DNA from: Lachnospiraceae bacterium
Lineage (GTDB): Bacteria > Bacillota > Clostridia > Lachnospirales > Lachnospiraceae
Assembly (NCBI GenBank): GCA_024697595.1
Contig: JAILFK010000002.1
Coordinates: 18,456 to 82,455 of the forward strand
Reading direction: 5' to 3'
DNA length: 64,000 nucleotides
The notes below the pieces were generated by a model that did no database searches, was not told the DNA's origin, and saw nothing but the letters and a program-made list of their open reading frames with translations. A program made the position numbers and the translations under genes. Below, in pieces: positions 54,955-64,000 of this stretch (its first letter is position 1; each line of letters begins with the position of its first letter).

Positions 54955-55539
54955 ATGAATATTGATAATAATGTAAGGTATCAGGAAACGGATAAAAAGA
55001 TATTAAAAGCTTATGGTAGATTGGCCAAGAAGAAAGCTGTGGAAAAAATTACAGTCAGCGAAATATGTAAAGAGGCTGGAATACACAGAACTACTTTTTA
55101 TGGGCATTATCAGGATGTGATTGATCTTGGGGATACAGTGGTGATGCATCAGTTGAGTCTATTTATAGATGAGTATGTGCTTAGAGATGGATTTAGTTTT
55201 GATAAATTGATAAGAGCGCAGATGCAATTTTATTACAAGAATCAAGATGTTATTCGCAGTCATTTGAATCAGTCGAAAAAGGATATCTTGGCTGCTAGCA
55301 CTAGAAGGAATGTGTTGTCCAAAGATTTTGAAGAAGAGTATATGAAATGTTTCAATTGCAAGGATAGCAAAGAGGTTATGTATCATCAGATGTTTTTTGA
55401 GAGTGGTTTTACCAGAGTGGTTGAAAGATGGATTAGAGAGGGGTGTAAGGAATCACCTGAGGAGATAAGTGATGTTATTATAAAAATATACAGAGGCTCT
55501 ATGGCACCGCTAAAAAATGATGAAGAACATTTACAATAA
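54955..55539 (+). CDS. TetR-family transcriptional regulator
   Basis: A 194-residue protein with an N-terminal helix-turn-helix of TetR type (KITVSEICKEAGIHRTTFYGHYQDVIDL) and a helical C-terminal domain resembling the TetR_C_8-like group (TRVVERWIREGCKESPEEISDVI). It is divergent from the MATE gene, the usual arrangement for a local repressor of an exporter. Only a weak AGAAAG-type binding site precedes the ATG. Confidence 0.88.
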   Translation: MNIDNNVRYQETDKKILKAYGRLAKKKAVEKITVSEICKEAGIHRTTFYGHYQDVIDLGDTVVMHQLSLFIDEYVLRDGFSFDKLIRAQMQFYYKNQDVIRSHLNQSKKDILAASTRRNVLSKDFEEEYMKCFNCKDSKEVMYHQMFFESGFTRVVERWIREGCKESPEEISDVIIKIYRGSMAPLKNDEEHLQ

Positions 55540-55658
55540 AAAATAATTAAATTGTCCGGGAAATAAATACAAAAAAAGATAATTGTGGTACTATGAATGT
55601 ATGAGATTTACTCCTAGAGAGATTATGAGACTTAAACGAGAAGGTGGAGGTGGATGTT

Positions 55659-56594
55659 ATGGCGGAAACAGGAATTTTATTGGAGACTGGTAATAACCAG
55701 CTGGAACTGCTTAAGTTCAAGGTTTGTGGACAGTATTATGCTATCAACGTGGCCAAGACAGATGAGAGTATCGACTATGAGGAGGTCACACCGGTTCCTT
55801 TGTCTCGACCTGAGATAAAAGGGATAATGGCAATCCGAGATACCTTGGTCACAGTAATTGATTTAAAGAAAGTTCTATTTGACCAAGAGACGGAGATTAC
55901 TACAAATACAAGTATTATATTGACCAATTTTAATAAGTTGAAACTTGGATTTATCGTTGATGAGATTGTGGGAATCACTAGATTTAGTTGGTTAAATATT
56001 TTGAAGCCAGAGAGTACTATTTCAAGTGCAGAAAACGGAATCATTACAGGTCTTGTAAAGGATGATAACAAGATTGTATGTATTCTTGATTTTGAGAAGA
56101 TTGTTAGTGACATCAATCCTGAATGTGGTCTTACTTCTGCTGATATAGATGCGACGCTGAAGAAGGATTCTAAGAAGAGAGAAGATACCACTCTATTAAT
56201 AGCAGAGGATTCTAAGTTGTTAAATAAGCTGATTGTCAAATCTCTTACAGAAGCCGGATACAATGTGGTATCAACATGGAATGGAGCTGAGGCTTGGGAC
56301 AAGATAAAAGATCATTCTTCTACAGAGGAGTTATTAGATAATTATCAGGCGCTGATTACAGATATTGAGATGCCTGTTATGGACGGATTGACGTTATCTA
56401 AAAACATCAAGAAAAATGATAAATTCAAGGCTTTGCCGATATGTGTATTCTCGAGTCTGGTAAATGAGATGCTTATCAATAAGGTAAAAGAGTTAGAGAT
56501 TGATGCTATGATTACAAAACCTGAGATTGGTCAGCTTGTTCAAAGAATTGATTATATGCTAGGAATCACAGAGGAGAGTAATCCTGTAGAATAA
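55659..56594 (+). CDS. cheV: Chemotaxis protein CheV (CheW-receiver fusion)
   Basis: Couples chemoreceptors to CheA and adjusts sensitivity by phosphorylation. The ATG at 55659 follows GGAGGTGG. The 311-residue protein has an N-terminal CheW domain (about 15-165, with LLKFKVCGQYYAINV and GIMAIRDTLVTVIDL) and a C-terminal receiver (about 180-305) with the acidic pair in LIAEDSKLL, phospho-acceptor Asp in LITDIEMPVMDG, and the conserved Lys in ITKPEI. It stands alone, away from a che operon. Confidence 0.92.
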   Translation: MAETGILLETGNNQLELLKFKVCGQYYAINVAKTDESIDYEEVTPVPLSRPEIKGIMAIRDTLVTVIDLKKVLFDQETEITTNTSIILTNFNKLKLGFIVDEIVGITRFSWLNILKPESTISSAENGIITGLVKDDNKIVCILDFEKIVSDINPECGLTSADIDATLKKDSKKREDTTLLIAEDSKLLNKLIVKSLTEAGYNVVSTWNGAEAWDKIKDHSSTEELLDNYQALITDIEMPVMDGLTLSKNIKKNDKFKALPICVFSSLVNEMLINKVKELEIDAMITKPEIGQLVQRIDYMLGITEESNPVE

Positions 56595-56652
56595 TATCAT
56601 TTTCAATAAAATGACAAAAATAGTGTATAAATAATTGTGTTTAAGCGATAGG

Positions 56653-56691
56653 ATTTAGGTTACCTTATGTAAAAGGTGACCTAAATTTTTT
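56653..56691 (+). terminator. Intrinsic terminator of cheV
   Basis: ATTTAGGTTACCTT (56653-56666) pairs with AAGGTGACCTAAAT (56673-56686), one wobble, loop ATGTAA, then a T-tract. Confidence 0.92.
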
Positions 56692-56733
56692 GAGTTATGA
56701 CTTTATATTTGTATAGCAACAATAGGCGTATTT

Positions 56734-56742
56734 TGATATAAT
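56734..56742 (+). promoter_or_regulatory. Extended -10 promoter before mltG
   Basis: TGATATAAT, a perfect extended -10 element, lies 26 bp upstream of the mltG start. It probably drives the mltG-rel-MBL-hemZ-hisS run. Confidence 0.6.
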
Positions 56743-56768
56743 TTAGGAAAAATCGTGGAGAGACATAA

Positions 56769-57857
56769 ATGGGTAAAAAATCAAATTCAAAATCAAAACT
56801 ATTTATAATAATGATTATCTTGGTTGTAGCTGTAGTGATAGTTGCATTGGGCTGGTATAAAACGGCTACATCTCCAGTTAGTCAGGAGAGCAACATGGTT
56901 GAATTTGAGGTGGAACAAGGTGCCGGACTTGGTCAGGTGGCGGAAGATCTTGCAAAAGATGGTATTATTCGCGATGCCAACGCGGCAAAGATTTATAATA
57001 AATTATCTGGCGGTATTGTATTGCAGGCAGGTACTTATGAGTTGGATTCATCTTTGGATATGAAGACTATCTTATCTCAAATATCCATGGGAGGAGTAGT
57101 TGATAATTCTATCAACTTAACTTTTGTGGAGGGAGAGGGCGTAAAGGAATACGCTTCAGTTATTGCAAACAATACTGACAATACAGCAGAGGATGTGTAT
57201 GCACTTATGAATGATGAGGCATATATAGATTCTCTTATTAATAAATATTGGTTTTTGACAGAGGATATTAAAAATTCTGAAATTTATTATCCATTAGAGG
57301 GATATTTGGCGCCTAATACTTATAAGTTTGTAGATGAGAAGGTATCAGTTCAAGAGATTATTGAGACTATGCTAGATCAAACTGAAAAGGAATTAGAGCC
57401 ATATAGACAGCAGATGGAAAATTCTTCTAGATCTATTCATCAGATAATGACTCTTGCGTCAGTTGCTGAGTGGGAGGGGAAGACCTCAGAGGATAGAGCT
57501 CAGATTATCGGCGTGTTTGAAAATAGATTGGCAAAGGGAATGAGCCTTGGAAGTGATGTGACAACATACTATGCGTTTGACGTGGATATGGCATCTAGTG
57601 ATTTGACAGTAAAGCAGCTTAACACAGCCAATCCTTATAATACTAGAGGACCTGGAATGGAAGGTAAGCTTCCTGTAGGTCCAATTGGCAATCCATCCGT
57701 TGATTCCATTGAGGCTACACTTAATTACACAACTACAGATGCATATTATTTTGTGGCTGATAAAAATGGAAAAGTATATTTTACAAAAACAGATGCTGAG
57801 CATCAGGCCAAGGTGGCTGAATTAAAGGCAGCAGGCCTTTGGCATACATATCAATAA
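56769..57857 (+). CDS. mltG: Endolytic peptidoglycan transglycosylase MltG-like
   Basis: Membrane-bound lytic transglycosylase that cuts nascent glycan strands. The 362-residue protein has a basic N terminus, one membrane helix (about 11-31), a LysM-like region, and the YceG/MltG catalytic domain with LASVAEWEGKTSEDR (catalytic Glu), GVFENRLAKGMSLGSDVTTYYA, and C-terminal NPYNTRGPGMEGKLPVGPIGNPS. GTGGAGAG precedes the ATG. It begins a tight five-gene run. Confidence 0.93.
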   Translation: MGKKSNSKSKLFIIMIILVVAVVIVALGWYKTATSPVSQESNMVEFEVEQGAGLGQVAEDLAKDGIIRDANAAKIYNKLSGGIVLQAGTYELDSSLDMKTILSQISMGGVVDNSINLTFVEGEGVKEYASVIANNTDNTAEDVYALMNDEAYIDSLINKYWFLTEDIKNSEIYYPLEGYLAPNTYKFVDEKVSVQEIIETMLDQTEKELEPYRQQMENSSRSIHQIMTLASVAEWEGKTSEDRAQIIGVFENRLAKGMSLGSDVTTYYAFDVDMASSDLTVKQLNTANPYNTRGPGMEGKLPVGPIGNPSVDSIEATLNYTTTDAYYFVADKNGKVYFTKTDAEHQAKVAELKAAGLWHTYQ

Positions 57858-57873
57858 GAAAGGGGGACGGACA

Positions 57874-60201
57874 ATGGCAAATTTTAATGATTCAGAATTT
57901 GAAAAATGGGAAAAGAATATTAGTCGTGATGTGGATAGTGTTGTTGCCACTGAAGATTTTGTTGATCCGGAAGAACTATATAATGAGCTTATTGCCCGTG
58001 TCCGTAAATATCACCCAAGTGATGATATTTCAATGATAGAAAAAGCTTATCAGGTGGCCAATGATGCTCATAAAGGACAAGTGAGAAAATCTGGTGAACC
58101 TTACATTATTCACCCGATTTGTGTTGCTATTATTCTGGCGGACTTAGAGCTTGACAAGGAGACGATTGTGGCAGGACTGTTGCACGATGTTGTGGAAGAT
58201 ACAGTTATGACCACAGAGGAAATTGAAAAAGAGTTTAATAAGGAAGTTGCTCTTTTAGTAGATGGAGTGACTAAATTGGGACAACTTTCGTATGATGCCG
58301 ATAAGGTGGAAGTACAGGCGGAAAACTTACGAAAAATGTTTTTGGCTATGGCCAAGGATATTAGAGTTATCCTCATTAAATTGGCGGATAGACTTCATAA
58401 TATGAGAACGCTTAAATATATGCGTCCAGAGAAGCAGAAGGAAAAAGCCCGTGAGACAATGGAGATATATGCTCCTCTTGCTCAGCGACTTGGTATTTCA
58501 AAGATCAAGATTGAGCTTGATGATTTGGCTTTAAAATATCTCGAGCCGGAAGCATATTATGATTTGGTTGAAAAGATTGCACTTCGCCGTCAGGAGCGTG
58601 AAGATTATATTCAAATGCTTGTAAGTGAAGTGAAAAAGCATATAGATGGAGCAGGCATCGAAGCTGAAATTGAGGGAAGAGCAAAGCATTTCTTCAGCAT
58701 TTACAAGAAGATGGTAAATCAGAATAAGACAATAGATCAGATTTATGATTTATTTGCCATTAGAATTATTGTAAATTCTGTAAAAGATTGCTATGCGGCC
58801 TTAGGTGTTATCCATGAGATGTACACACCAATCCCTGGTAGATTCAAGGATTACATTGCTATGCCAAAGCCAAATATGTACCAGTCTCTTCATACAACAT
58901 TGATTGGACCAACAGGTTCCCCGTTTGAGATTCAGATTCGTACATATGAGATGCACAGAACTTCTGAGTACGGTATCGCTGCCCATTGGAAGTATAAGGA
59001 GAGCGGCGAGGGTTCCACTTTAAATAAGGAAGAGGAAAAGCTTAGCTGGCTTCGCCAGATACTAGAGTGGCAGCAGGATATGTCCGACAATAGAGAGTTT
59101 ATGAGCTTATTAAAGAGTGACTTGAACCTCTTTTCTGACACAGTATTTTGCTTTACTCCAACAGGAGATGTGAAGAATCTGCCAAATGGTTCCACACCTA
59201 TTGATTTTGCATACAGTATTCATTCGGCTGTGGGAAATAAGATGGTAGGGGCCAAGGTCAACGGCAAGTTGGTGCCTATCGATTACGTGATTCAAAATGG
59301 TGATCGAATAGATATTATCACTTCTCAAAATTCTAGAGGACCTAGTAGAGACTGGTTAAATATTGCCAAGAGTACACAGGCGAAAAACAAGATCAATCAA
59401 TGGTTTAGAAATGAGTTTAAAGAAGAAAATATTATAAAGGGTAAGGAGTTGATGCTTTCATCAGCAAAAGCGAAGGGCATCAATTATTCAGATATCAACA
59501 AGCCTGAGTATCAGGCCAAGGTTATTAGAAAATATGGTTTCCACAGCTGGAACGATTGCTTGGCAGCAGTTGGTCATGGTGGATTAAAAGAAGGCCAGGT
59601 TATAACTCGTATGTACGAGGAGTACAAAAAGGATCATCCTATTGTGATGACTGACGAGGATATCTTGGCGGAAAATGATAATGGAAATCGTGAAGCCAAG
59701 GGCGATAATCAACCGAAAAATGACAGAAAACAAAAATCTAAAAATGGTATTACAGTAAATGGATTGTTGGATGTGTCTGTTAGATTTTCAAAATGCTGTA
59801 GTCCTGTGCCAGGGGATGAGATCGTAGGTTTCGTCACTCGTGGACGTGGGGTTTCGATTCATAGAACCGATTGTATTAATATAATTAATCTTCCGGAGAT
59901 TGATAAGAATAGACTTATTGAGGCGGAGTGGTCTGTTGATGAATCTGATTCTTCTTATGGACTATATTTAACAGAAATCAATATTTATGGAAATAATAGA
60001 AAGGGACTTCTTGTTGATATTTCAAGAATATTTACCGAGAGTGATATCGATATCAACACTATTAATTCCAAGACCAGTAAGCAAGGTATTGCTACCATAA
60101 ATGTTACTTTTAGAGTGCGCACCAAGGAAGACTTGAGAGGTTTGGTTGAAAAGCTTCGTCAGGTTGAGAGTGTGGTTGATGTGGAGAGAACAACAGGATG
60201 A
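57874..60201 (+). CDS. relA/spoT (rel): Bifunctional (p)ppGpp synthetase/hydrolase
   Basis: Controls the stringent response. The 775-residue protein has the full RSH order: an HD hydrolase domain (about 45-195, with HKGQVRKSGEPYIIHP and LLHDVVEDT), a synthetase domain (about 235-350, with RIKDYIAMPKPN-like FKDYIAMPKPNMYQSLHTT), TGS (about 400-460), a helical/zinc-finger region with FSKCCSPVPGD, and a C-terminal ACT domain. The HD motif is intact, so hydrolase activity is expected. It overlaps the next gene by 4 bases (ATGA). Confidence 0.95.
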   Translation: MANFNDSEFEKWEKNISRDVDSVVATEDFVDPEELYNELIARVRKYHPSDDISMIEKAYQVANDAHKGQVRKSGEPYIIHPICVAIILADLELDKETIVAGLLHDVVEDTVMTTEEIEKEFNKEVALLVDGVTKLGQLSYDADKVEVQAENLRKMFLAMAKDIRVILIKLADRLHNMRTLKYMRPEKQKEKARETMEIYAPLAQRLGISKIKIELDDLALKYLEPEAYYDLVEKIALRRQEREDYIQMLVSEVKKHIDGAGIEAEIEGRAKHFFSIYKKMVNQNKTIDQIYDLFAIRIIVNSVKDCYAALGVIHEMYTPIPGRFKDYIAMPKPNMYQSLHTTLIGPTGSPFEIQIRTYEMHRTSEYGIAAHWKYKESGEGSTLNKEEEKLSWLRQILEWQQDMSDNREFMSLLKSDLNLFSDTVFCFTPTGDVKNLPNGSTPIDFAYSIHSAVGNKMVGAKVNGKLVPIDYVIQNGDRIDIITSQNSRGPSRDWLNIAKSTQAKNKINQWFRNEFKEENIIKGKELMLSSAKAKGINYSDINKPEYQAKVIRKYGFHSWNDCLAAVGHGGLKEGQVITRMYEEYKKDHPIVMTDEDILAENDNGNREAKGDNQPKNDRKQKSKNGITVNGLLDVSVRFSKCCSPVPGDEIVGFVTRGRGVSIHRTDCINIINLPEIDKNRLIEAEWSVDESDSSYGLYLTEINIYGNNRKGLLVDISRIFTESDIDINTINSKTSKQGIATINVTFRVRTKEDLRGLVEKLRQVESVVDVERTTG

Positions 60202-60833
60202 CAGATAGGTTAGGAATAATGCATTTTGTGGTGGGACCAGTTGCCACCAATTGCTATATAGCATACAACAGAGATAATAATGAAGCGTTAATCATTGATC
60301 CAGGGGATAGCGCCAAAGCTTTGGGCGATAAGATCGATGAAAAAGGCCTAAAGCCGGTGGCAATTCTTTTGACTCATGGGCATTTTGACCATGCTGGAGC
60401 TGCCAAAGAATTAGCTGAAAAATACAATATATCTGTCTACGCTCATGAGGCGGAAAAAGAGACCTTGGATAATCCGAACATTAATTTGTCAGGACCATCT
60501 ATGGGAGCGCCGGTGGTGTATGAGGCAGATGAGTTCGTTCGTGATGAACAGACTCTAAAACTTGCAGGGTTTAATGTGAGAGTGTTGTTTACACCTGGAC
60601 ATACAGTGGGCGGATGTTGCTTTTATCTGCCGGAGGAGGACTTGTTGTTCTCCGGCGATACACTGTTTTGCGGTTCGGTGGGAAGAACGGACTTTCCAAA
60701 GGGCAGTATGAGTCAGCTTGTGAACTCTATTCGCACGAAGCTTATGGTTTTGCCAGATAATACTGTAGTGTTGCCAGGGCATGACAGTGATACAACAATA
60801 GAGCAAGAGAGGATGTACAATCCATACTTATGA
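60198..60833 (+). CDS. Metallo-beta-lactamase-fold hydrolase (glyoxalase II-like)
   Basis: A 211-residue protein with the metal motif THGHFDH, a second His in TPGHTVGG, Asp in LFSGDTLF and His in VLPGHD. This is the short YcbL/GloB-like group, often a hydroxyacylglutathione hydrolase homologue; in a bacterium that may lack glutathione the thioester substrate is unknown. ATGA overlaps link it to rel upstream and hemZ downstream. Confidence 0.88.
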   Translation: MTDRLGIMHFVVGPVATNCYIAYNRDNNEALIIDPGDSAKALGDKIDEKGLKPVAILLTHGHFDHAGAAKELAEKYNISVYAHEAEKETLDNPNINLSGPSMGAPVVYEADEFVRDEQTLKLAGFNVRVLFTPGHTVGGCCFYLPEEDLLFSGDTLFCGSVGRTDFPKGSMSQLVNSIRTKLMVLPDNTVVLPGHDSDTTIEQERMYNPYL

Positions 60834-62416
60834 TATTAGTAAAATTAAATGAGGCGAACTTTGAATACGATATTTACTCCTTGATCAAAGCCTTTTATCC
60901 ACGGGAAAACATTGTTGTAGATGTGGACTTTAAACATGAGGCCCCACCGGAGGAAATATCGTTTCGTCTTGTTATAGAATATAGTGATAATTTAATAAAG
61001 TTGATGGAAGTGGATGATAAGGTTATAGAATTTGATTCTACTGATAAGTCAGATGGTAAGTCAGATGGTGGTGCAAAGACGAATGATAAATTTGCATATT
61101 CAGATTCTATTAAAATTGATTATTCCGACAGGGTAAATACCAAGAATTATCTCAAATTACTTCTATATAAATATTTATCAGAAAAGACTAATCGTAAATT
61201 GCCATGGGGGACGCTAACTGGAATCCGTCCAACGAAAGTTCCTTTGAAAATGATAGAGGATAAATATAGTGGTGATGAGATTTATGATTTCATGAGGGAG
61301 ACCTATGAGATTTCTCAAAAGAAAGCGGCGCTATCATATAAGATTGCCCTGGCGGAGCACAAACTTCTAGTGGATGTGAGCAAAAACCTAGGGCATGAGA
61401 GACAGCCTGGGGATACAAGTCTGGCGGATTTATGTGAAGATGCTTACAGTTTATATGTAGGGATTCCATTTTGTCCAAGCACCTGTTTGTATTGTTCTTT
61501 TACTTCATATCCTGTGGGAATATACAAGGATATGATGGATGAGTATATTGATGCTTTGGAAAAGGAAATTGATTTTGTCTCTAAAAATTTAGGGGATAAA
61601 AAGCTTACTACCATTTATGTAGGTGGAGGAACGCCTACAAGTTTAAGTGCTGAGCAGTTAGATAGAATATTTACCATGTTAGAACAGAAGCTAAACTTGA
61701 ATCATGTGATGGAATTCACAGTTGAGGCGGGAAGACCTGACAGTATCACAAAAGATAAGTTGCAGACTATGCGAGATCACAATATCTCGAGAATATCAAT
61801 AAATCCTCAGACTATGAATGACAAGACTTTGAAGCTTATAGGTCGACATCACAGCGTGGAGGATATTCGCCAGAGCTATGAAATGGCCAGAGAGATGGGC
61901 TTTGATGATATTAATATGGATTTGATTCTGGGGCTCCCGGGAGAGGATGCCAAGGATATAGCATATACATTTTCCGAGATAGCCAAGTTAAAACCTGACA
62001 ATTTGACGGTGCATTCTCTGGCGTTAAAGCGCTCGGCCAGACTTAATATCCAGTGGGGCGAGTACGAGAATATGCTTATGGAAAACTCGGAAGACTATAT
62101 GAATCTGTCTCATAAGGTGGCTGCGGAAATGGGGATGAAACCCTACTATCTGTATCGCCAAAAGAATATGGCTGGAAATTTGGAAAATGTTGGATTTGCC
62201 ACAGAGGGCAAAGAAGGTCTGTATAATATCTTGATTATGGAAGAAAAACAGACTATAATTGCACTTGGTGCCGGTACGTCTTGCAAATATGTGTCAGATG
62301 GCGGTGCCACAGTGACAAGAAGTGAAAATGTAAAAGATGTGAAATTATACATCGATCGCATTGACGAAATGATAGATAGAAAAAGAGAAAAACTGGAGGA
62401 AATGGGATGGCTTTAA
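60830..62416 (+). CDS. hemZ: Oxygen-independent coproporphyrinogen dehydrogenase-like radical SAM protein HemZ
   Basis: A 528-residue radical SAM enzyme. After an N-terminal domain of about 180 residues comes the 4Fe-4S/SAM motif C215-x3-C219-x2-C222 (FCPSTCLYCSF), then YVGGGTPTSL, the TVEAGRPDSI strand, RISINPQTM and DLILGLPGE. This order and the long N terminus match the Clostridia HemZ group next to hisS. Whether it makes haem or acts on another substrate in this organism is not clear, as no haem pathway gene is nearby. It overlaps hisS by 10 bases. Confidence 0.9.
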   Translation: MILVKLNEANFEYDIYSLIKAFYPRENIVVDVDFKHEAPPEEISFRLVIEYSDNLIKLMEVDDKVIEFDSTDKSDGKSDGGAKTNDKFAYSDSIKIDYSDRVNTKNYLKLLLYKYLSEKTNRKLPWGTLTGIRPTKVPLKMIEDKYSGDEIYDFMRETYEISQKKAALSYKIALAEHKLLVDVSKNLGHERQPGDTSLADLCEDAYSLYVGIPFCPSTCLYCSFTSYPVGIYKDMMDEYIDALEKEIDFVSKNLGDKKLTTIYVGGGTPTSLSAEQLDRIFTMLEQKLNLNHVMEFTVEAGRPDSITKDKLQTMRDHNISRISINPQTMNDKTLKLIGRHHSVEDIRQSYEMAREMGFDDINMDLILGLPGEDAKDIAYTFSEIAKLKPDNLTVHSLALKRSARLNIQWGEYENMLMENSEDYMNLSHKVAAEMGMKPYYLYRQKNMAGNLENVGFATEGKEGLYNILIMEEKQTIIALGAGTSCKYVSDGGATVTRSENVKDVKLYIDRIDEMIDRKREKLEEMGWL

Positions 62417-63666
62417 GCAAGAAACCAGTAAATGGCATGAAGGATATCTTGCCAAGAGAAATGGAAATCAGAGATTATGTGACAGGAGTTATCAAAGATA
62501 CTTATCGTAAGTTCGGTTTTACACCGATTGAGACTCCTTGTATGGAAAATATTGCCAATCTGTCAAATAAGCAGGGCGGAGAGAATGAGAAACTTATATT
62601 TAAGGTTTTAAAAAGAGGTGAGAAATTACATCTTGATACAGCCAAGGAAGAGATGGATGTGGTGGACTTTGGTATGAGATATGACCTTACAGTTCCACTT
62701 TGCAGATTTTATTCAAATAATGTAAATGATTTGCCAAGCCCATTTAAGGCACTTCAGATCGGAAGTGTGTGGAGAGCTGACAGACCACAAAGAGGTAGAT
62801 ATAGACAGTTTACCCAGTGTGATATCGACATCTTAGGCGAGCCAAGCAACATGGCAGAGATAGAGTTGATTCTTGCTACAACAACCACACTTGGACGACT
62901 TGGTTTTAAAAAGTTTGAGATTCGTATCAATGAGAGAAGAATCTTAAAGGCCATGGCTGCCTACGCAGGTTTTGAGGCAGATCAGTTTGACAGTATATTT
63001 ATCACACTTGATAAGATGGACAAGATTGGTCTTGAGGGTGTAAGCGCTGAACTTATTGAGGATGGTTATAATAAGGAATCAGTTGAGAAATATTTGGGAT
63101 TATTCGGTGCCCTTGAGGATAAGAAGGATGTGCAAGTGGGAGTTGACTACCTGCTTGATACTTTAGGTGAGTTCTTAGATGAGGATATTGCCAATAACTT
63201 AAAGGAGATTGCTGCTGCGGTAAATGCTACCAAGGAAGCTGATTTTGAATTGGTATTTGATCCTACATTGGTTCGTGGAATGAGCTATTACACAGGAACA
63301 ATCTTTGAGATTGCAATACCAGAGTTTGGTGGAAGCTGCGGAGGCGGTGGACGCTATGATGAGATGATTGGCAAGTTTACAGGTCAGAATGTACCGGCTT
63401 GTGGATTCTCAATTGGATTTGAGAGAATTATCTTGCTTTTGATGGAGCAGGGCTATGAGATTCCAGAGAGTCCAAAGAGAGTAGCTTATTTAGTTGAGAA
63501 AAAATATCCAGCAGACAAGTTGGCAGAAGTTATGCAGCAGGCTAAAGAAGCTAGAGCTAATGGTCAGCAGGTTTTGGTTGTTCGCATGAACAAGAATAAG
63601 AAGTTCCAGAAGGAGCAGCTTAGCAACCAGGGTTACACAGAATTCGTGGAATTCTTCAACGACTAA
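62407..63666 (+). CDS. hisS: Histidyl-tRNA synthetase
   Basis: Charges tRNA-His. The 419-residue class II enzyme shows motif 1 near PRGMKD-like VNGMKDILPREM, motif 2 FKALQIGSVWRADRPQRGRYRQFTQCDIDILGE, the histidine-binding LVRGMSYYTGTIFEI, and motif 3 GFSIGFERIILLL, followed by a short anticodon-binding domain. GGAGG upstream lies inside the end of hemZ. It ends the mltG-hisS run. Confidence 0.97.
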   Translation: MALSKKPVNGMKDILPREMEIRDYVTGVIKDTYRKFGFTPIETPCMENIANLSNKQGGENEKLIFKVLKRGEKLHLDTAKEEMDVVDFGMRYDLTVPLCRFYSNNVNDLPSPFKALQIGSVWRADRPQRGRYRQFTQCDIDILGEPSNMAEIELILATTTTLGRLGFKKFEIRINERRILKAMAAYAGFEADQFDSIFITLDKMDKIGLEGVSAELIEDGYNKESVEKYLGLFGALEDKKDVQVGVDYLLDTLGEFLDEDIANNLKEIAAAVNATKEADFELVFDPTLVRGMSYYTGTIFEIAIPEFGGSCGGGGRYDEMIGKFTGQNVPACGFSIGFERIILLLMEQGYEIPESPKRVAYLVEKKYPADKLAEVMQQAKEARANGQQVLVVRMNKNKKFQKEQLSNQGYTEFVEFFND

Positions 63667-63679
63667 TTGATTTAGTATC

Positions 63680-63784
63680 CAGCCTCGTTAAGTGCCTTGC
63701 AGAATCTCTCGGCGGCACTCTACGGTTTGCGAAATGCAAACCTTGAGAGTACACGCCTGCGTCTACAAGCACTAAACTCGGCTG
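63680..63784. repeat. Long hairpin element, copy C, sharing the A/B core stem
   Basis: CAGCCTCGTTAAGTGC (63680-63695) is the imperfect inverted repeat of GCACTAAACTCGGCTG (63769-63784). Pairing continues inward (CTTG/CAAG, AGA/TCT, GGCG/CGCC, ACTCT/AGAGT) to a central GGTTTGC/GCAAACC hairpin (63725-63743), so almost the whole element folds on itself. The core pairing GCACTTAACGAGG with CGAGTTTAGTGC, read on the minus strand, repeats the stem seen in elements A and B. It lies just after hisS, but has no T-tract. Confidence 0.65.
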
Positions 63785-63802
63785 GTTTAACCAGCACTCG
63801 CA

Positions 63803-63930
63803 ATCAGCTAATAACATTTGCGGGAACATTATGAGCCCCGGCACTTAATGAGCAAGCGCAGGCGCAGCGAATTTAGTACCGCTGGTGCGAATACGTAGCG
63901 GGAGCGTTCCCGCAAAGTTATTACGCTGAT
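63803..63930. repeat. Structured inverted-repeat element, copy B
   Basis: The left arm (63803-63827) and right arm (63906-63930) form an inverted repeat (ATCAGCTAATAAC...GCGGGAAC against GTTCCCGC...GTTATTACGCTGAT). The centre has GCACTTAATGAGC, GCGAATTTAGTAC, CGCT and GTAGCGGGAGC, shared with the copy at 15655-15796, although the arms differ. GTTCCCGC can pair with the left arm or with the adjacent GCGGGA. The palindrome GCTGGTTTAACCAGC (63781-63795) joins it to element C. I see nothing recognisable in 63931-64000. Confidence 0.7.
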
Positions 63931-64000
63931 GAGAGGGCGGAAATAATAAATTAGAAGAATTAGTAAATTCTCGAGAAATAACAATGTTGAAATAAGAAAG

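Overview
The window looks like chromosomal DNA from a strictly anaerobic, motile, Gram-positive Clostridia of the family Lachnospiraceae (Butyrivibrio/Pseudobutyrivibrio/Roseburia-like). The basis is AT-rich sequence with strong AGGAGG ribosome binding sites, an oxygen-sensitive class III ribonucleotide reductase, an NAD-type dihydroorotate dehydrogenase (PyrD plus PyrK), a cell-wall anchored surface protein, FliB- and CheV-type motility genes, and small proteins of families I associate with Lachnospiraceae (DUF4250, DUF6472). The genus is inference.

Layout. 1-3100: end of a TPR protein, then nrdD with a fused C-terminal thioredoxin-like domain behind a promoter flanked by NrdR-like boxes. 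3200-9900: pyrimidine genes pyrF-pyrK-pyrD, a GNAT enzyme, pyrE, a small membrane protein and an M29-type aminopeptidase. 9900-13700: purine genes purE-purM-purN-purD. 13800-19600: pyk, a DUF4250 gene, pta and a GH31 glycosidase. 19600-32300: mostly housekeeping genes (recJ, a soluble chemoreceptor-like protein, hydrolase, methyltransferase, hslO, nadE, an L,D-transpeptidase, hisC, small membrane and Cys-rich proteins). 32400-35600: a coiled-coil/J-domain protein and a large hybrid histidine kinase. 35700-42800: a cobalamin locus. 43000-54800: apt, a HAD phosphatase, a 180-bp tandem repeat array, a FliB-like gene, a probable non-coding transcript, cell-wall amidase, PAP2 phosphatase, guaB, hisA (eukaryotic type), dapF, a GNAT protein and a MATE exporter with a divergent TetR gene. 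55600-63700: cheV, mltG, rel, a metallo-beta-lactamase-fold hydrolase, hemZ and hisS.

The most interesting system is the cobalamin locus. A promoter, a recognisable cobalamin riboswitch and a terminator precede a membrane-anchored DUF4430 (transcobalamin-like) protein, then a complete ECF transporter (T, fused double ATPase, S). Next comes a secreted, sortase-type surface protein that joins a DUF4430-like domain to an alpha/alpha-barrel with prenyltransferase-type repeats. These are the two fold types of human intrinsic factor and transcobalamin. The natural reading is a Gram-positive surface capture, hand-over and import route for corrinoids.

Two kinds of unexplained non-coding structure also stand out. 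Two dispersed elements (15655-15796 and 63803-63930) share conserved sequence blocks, have different but self-complementary arms, and offer two competing partners for the same segment. A third hairpin element at 63680-63784 carries the same core stem. Separately, five 180-bp tandem units (44447-45279) carry ten hairpins built on one GGCGGTAG stem. An ORF-poor stretch behind a near-consensus promoter (46696-47048) ends in an 18-bp hairpin and may encode a small RNA.
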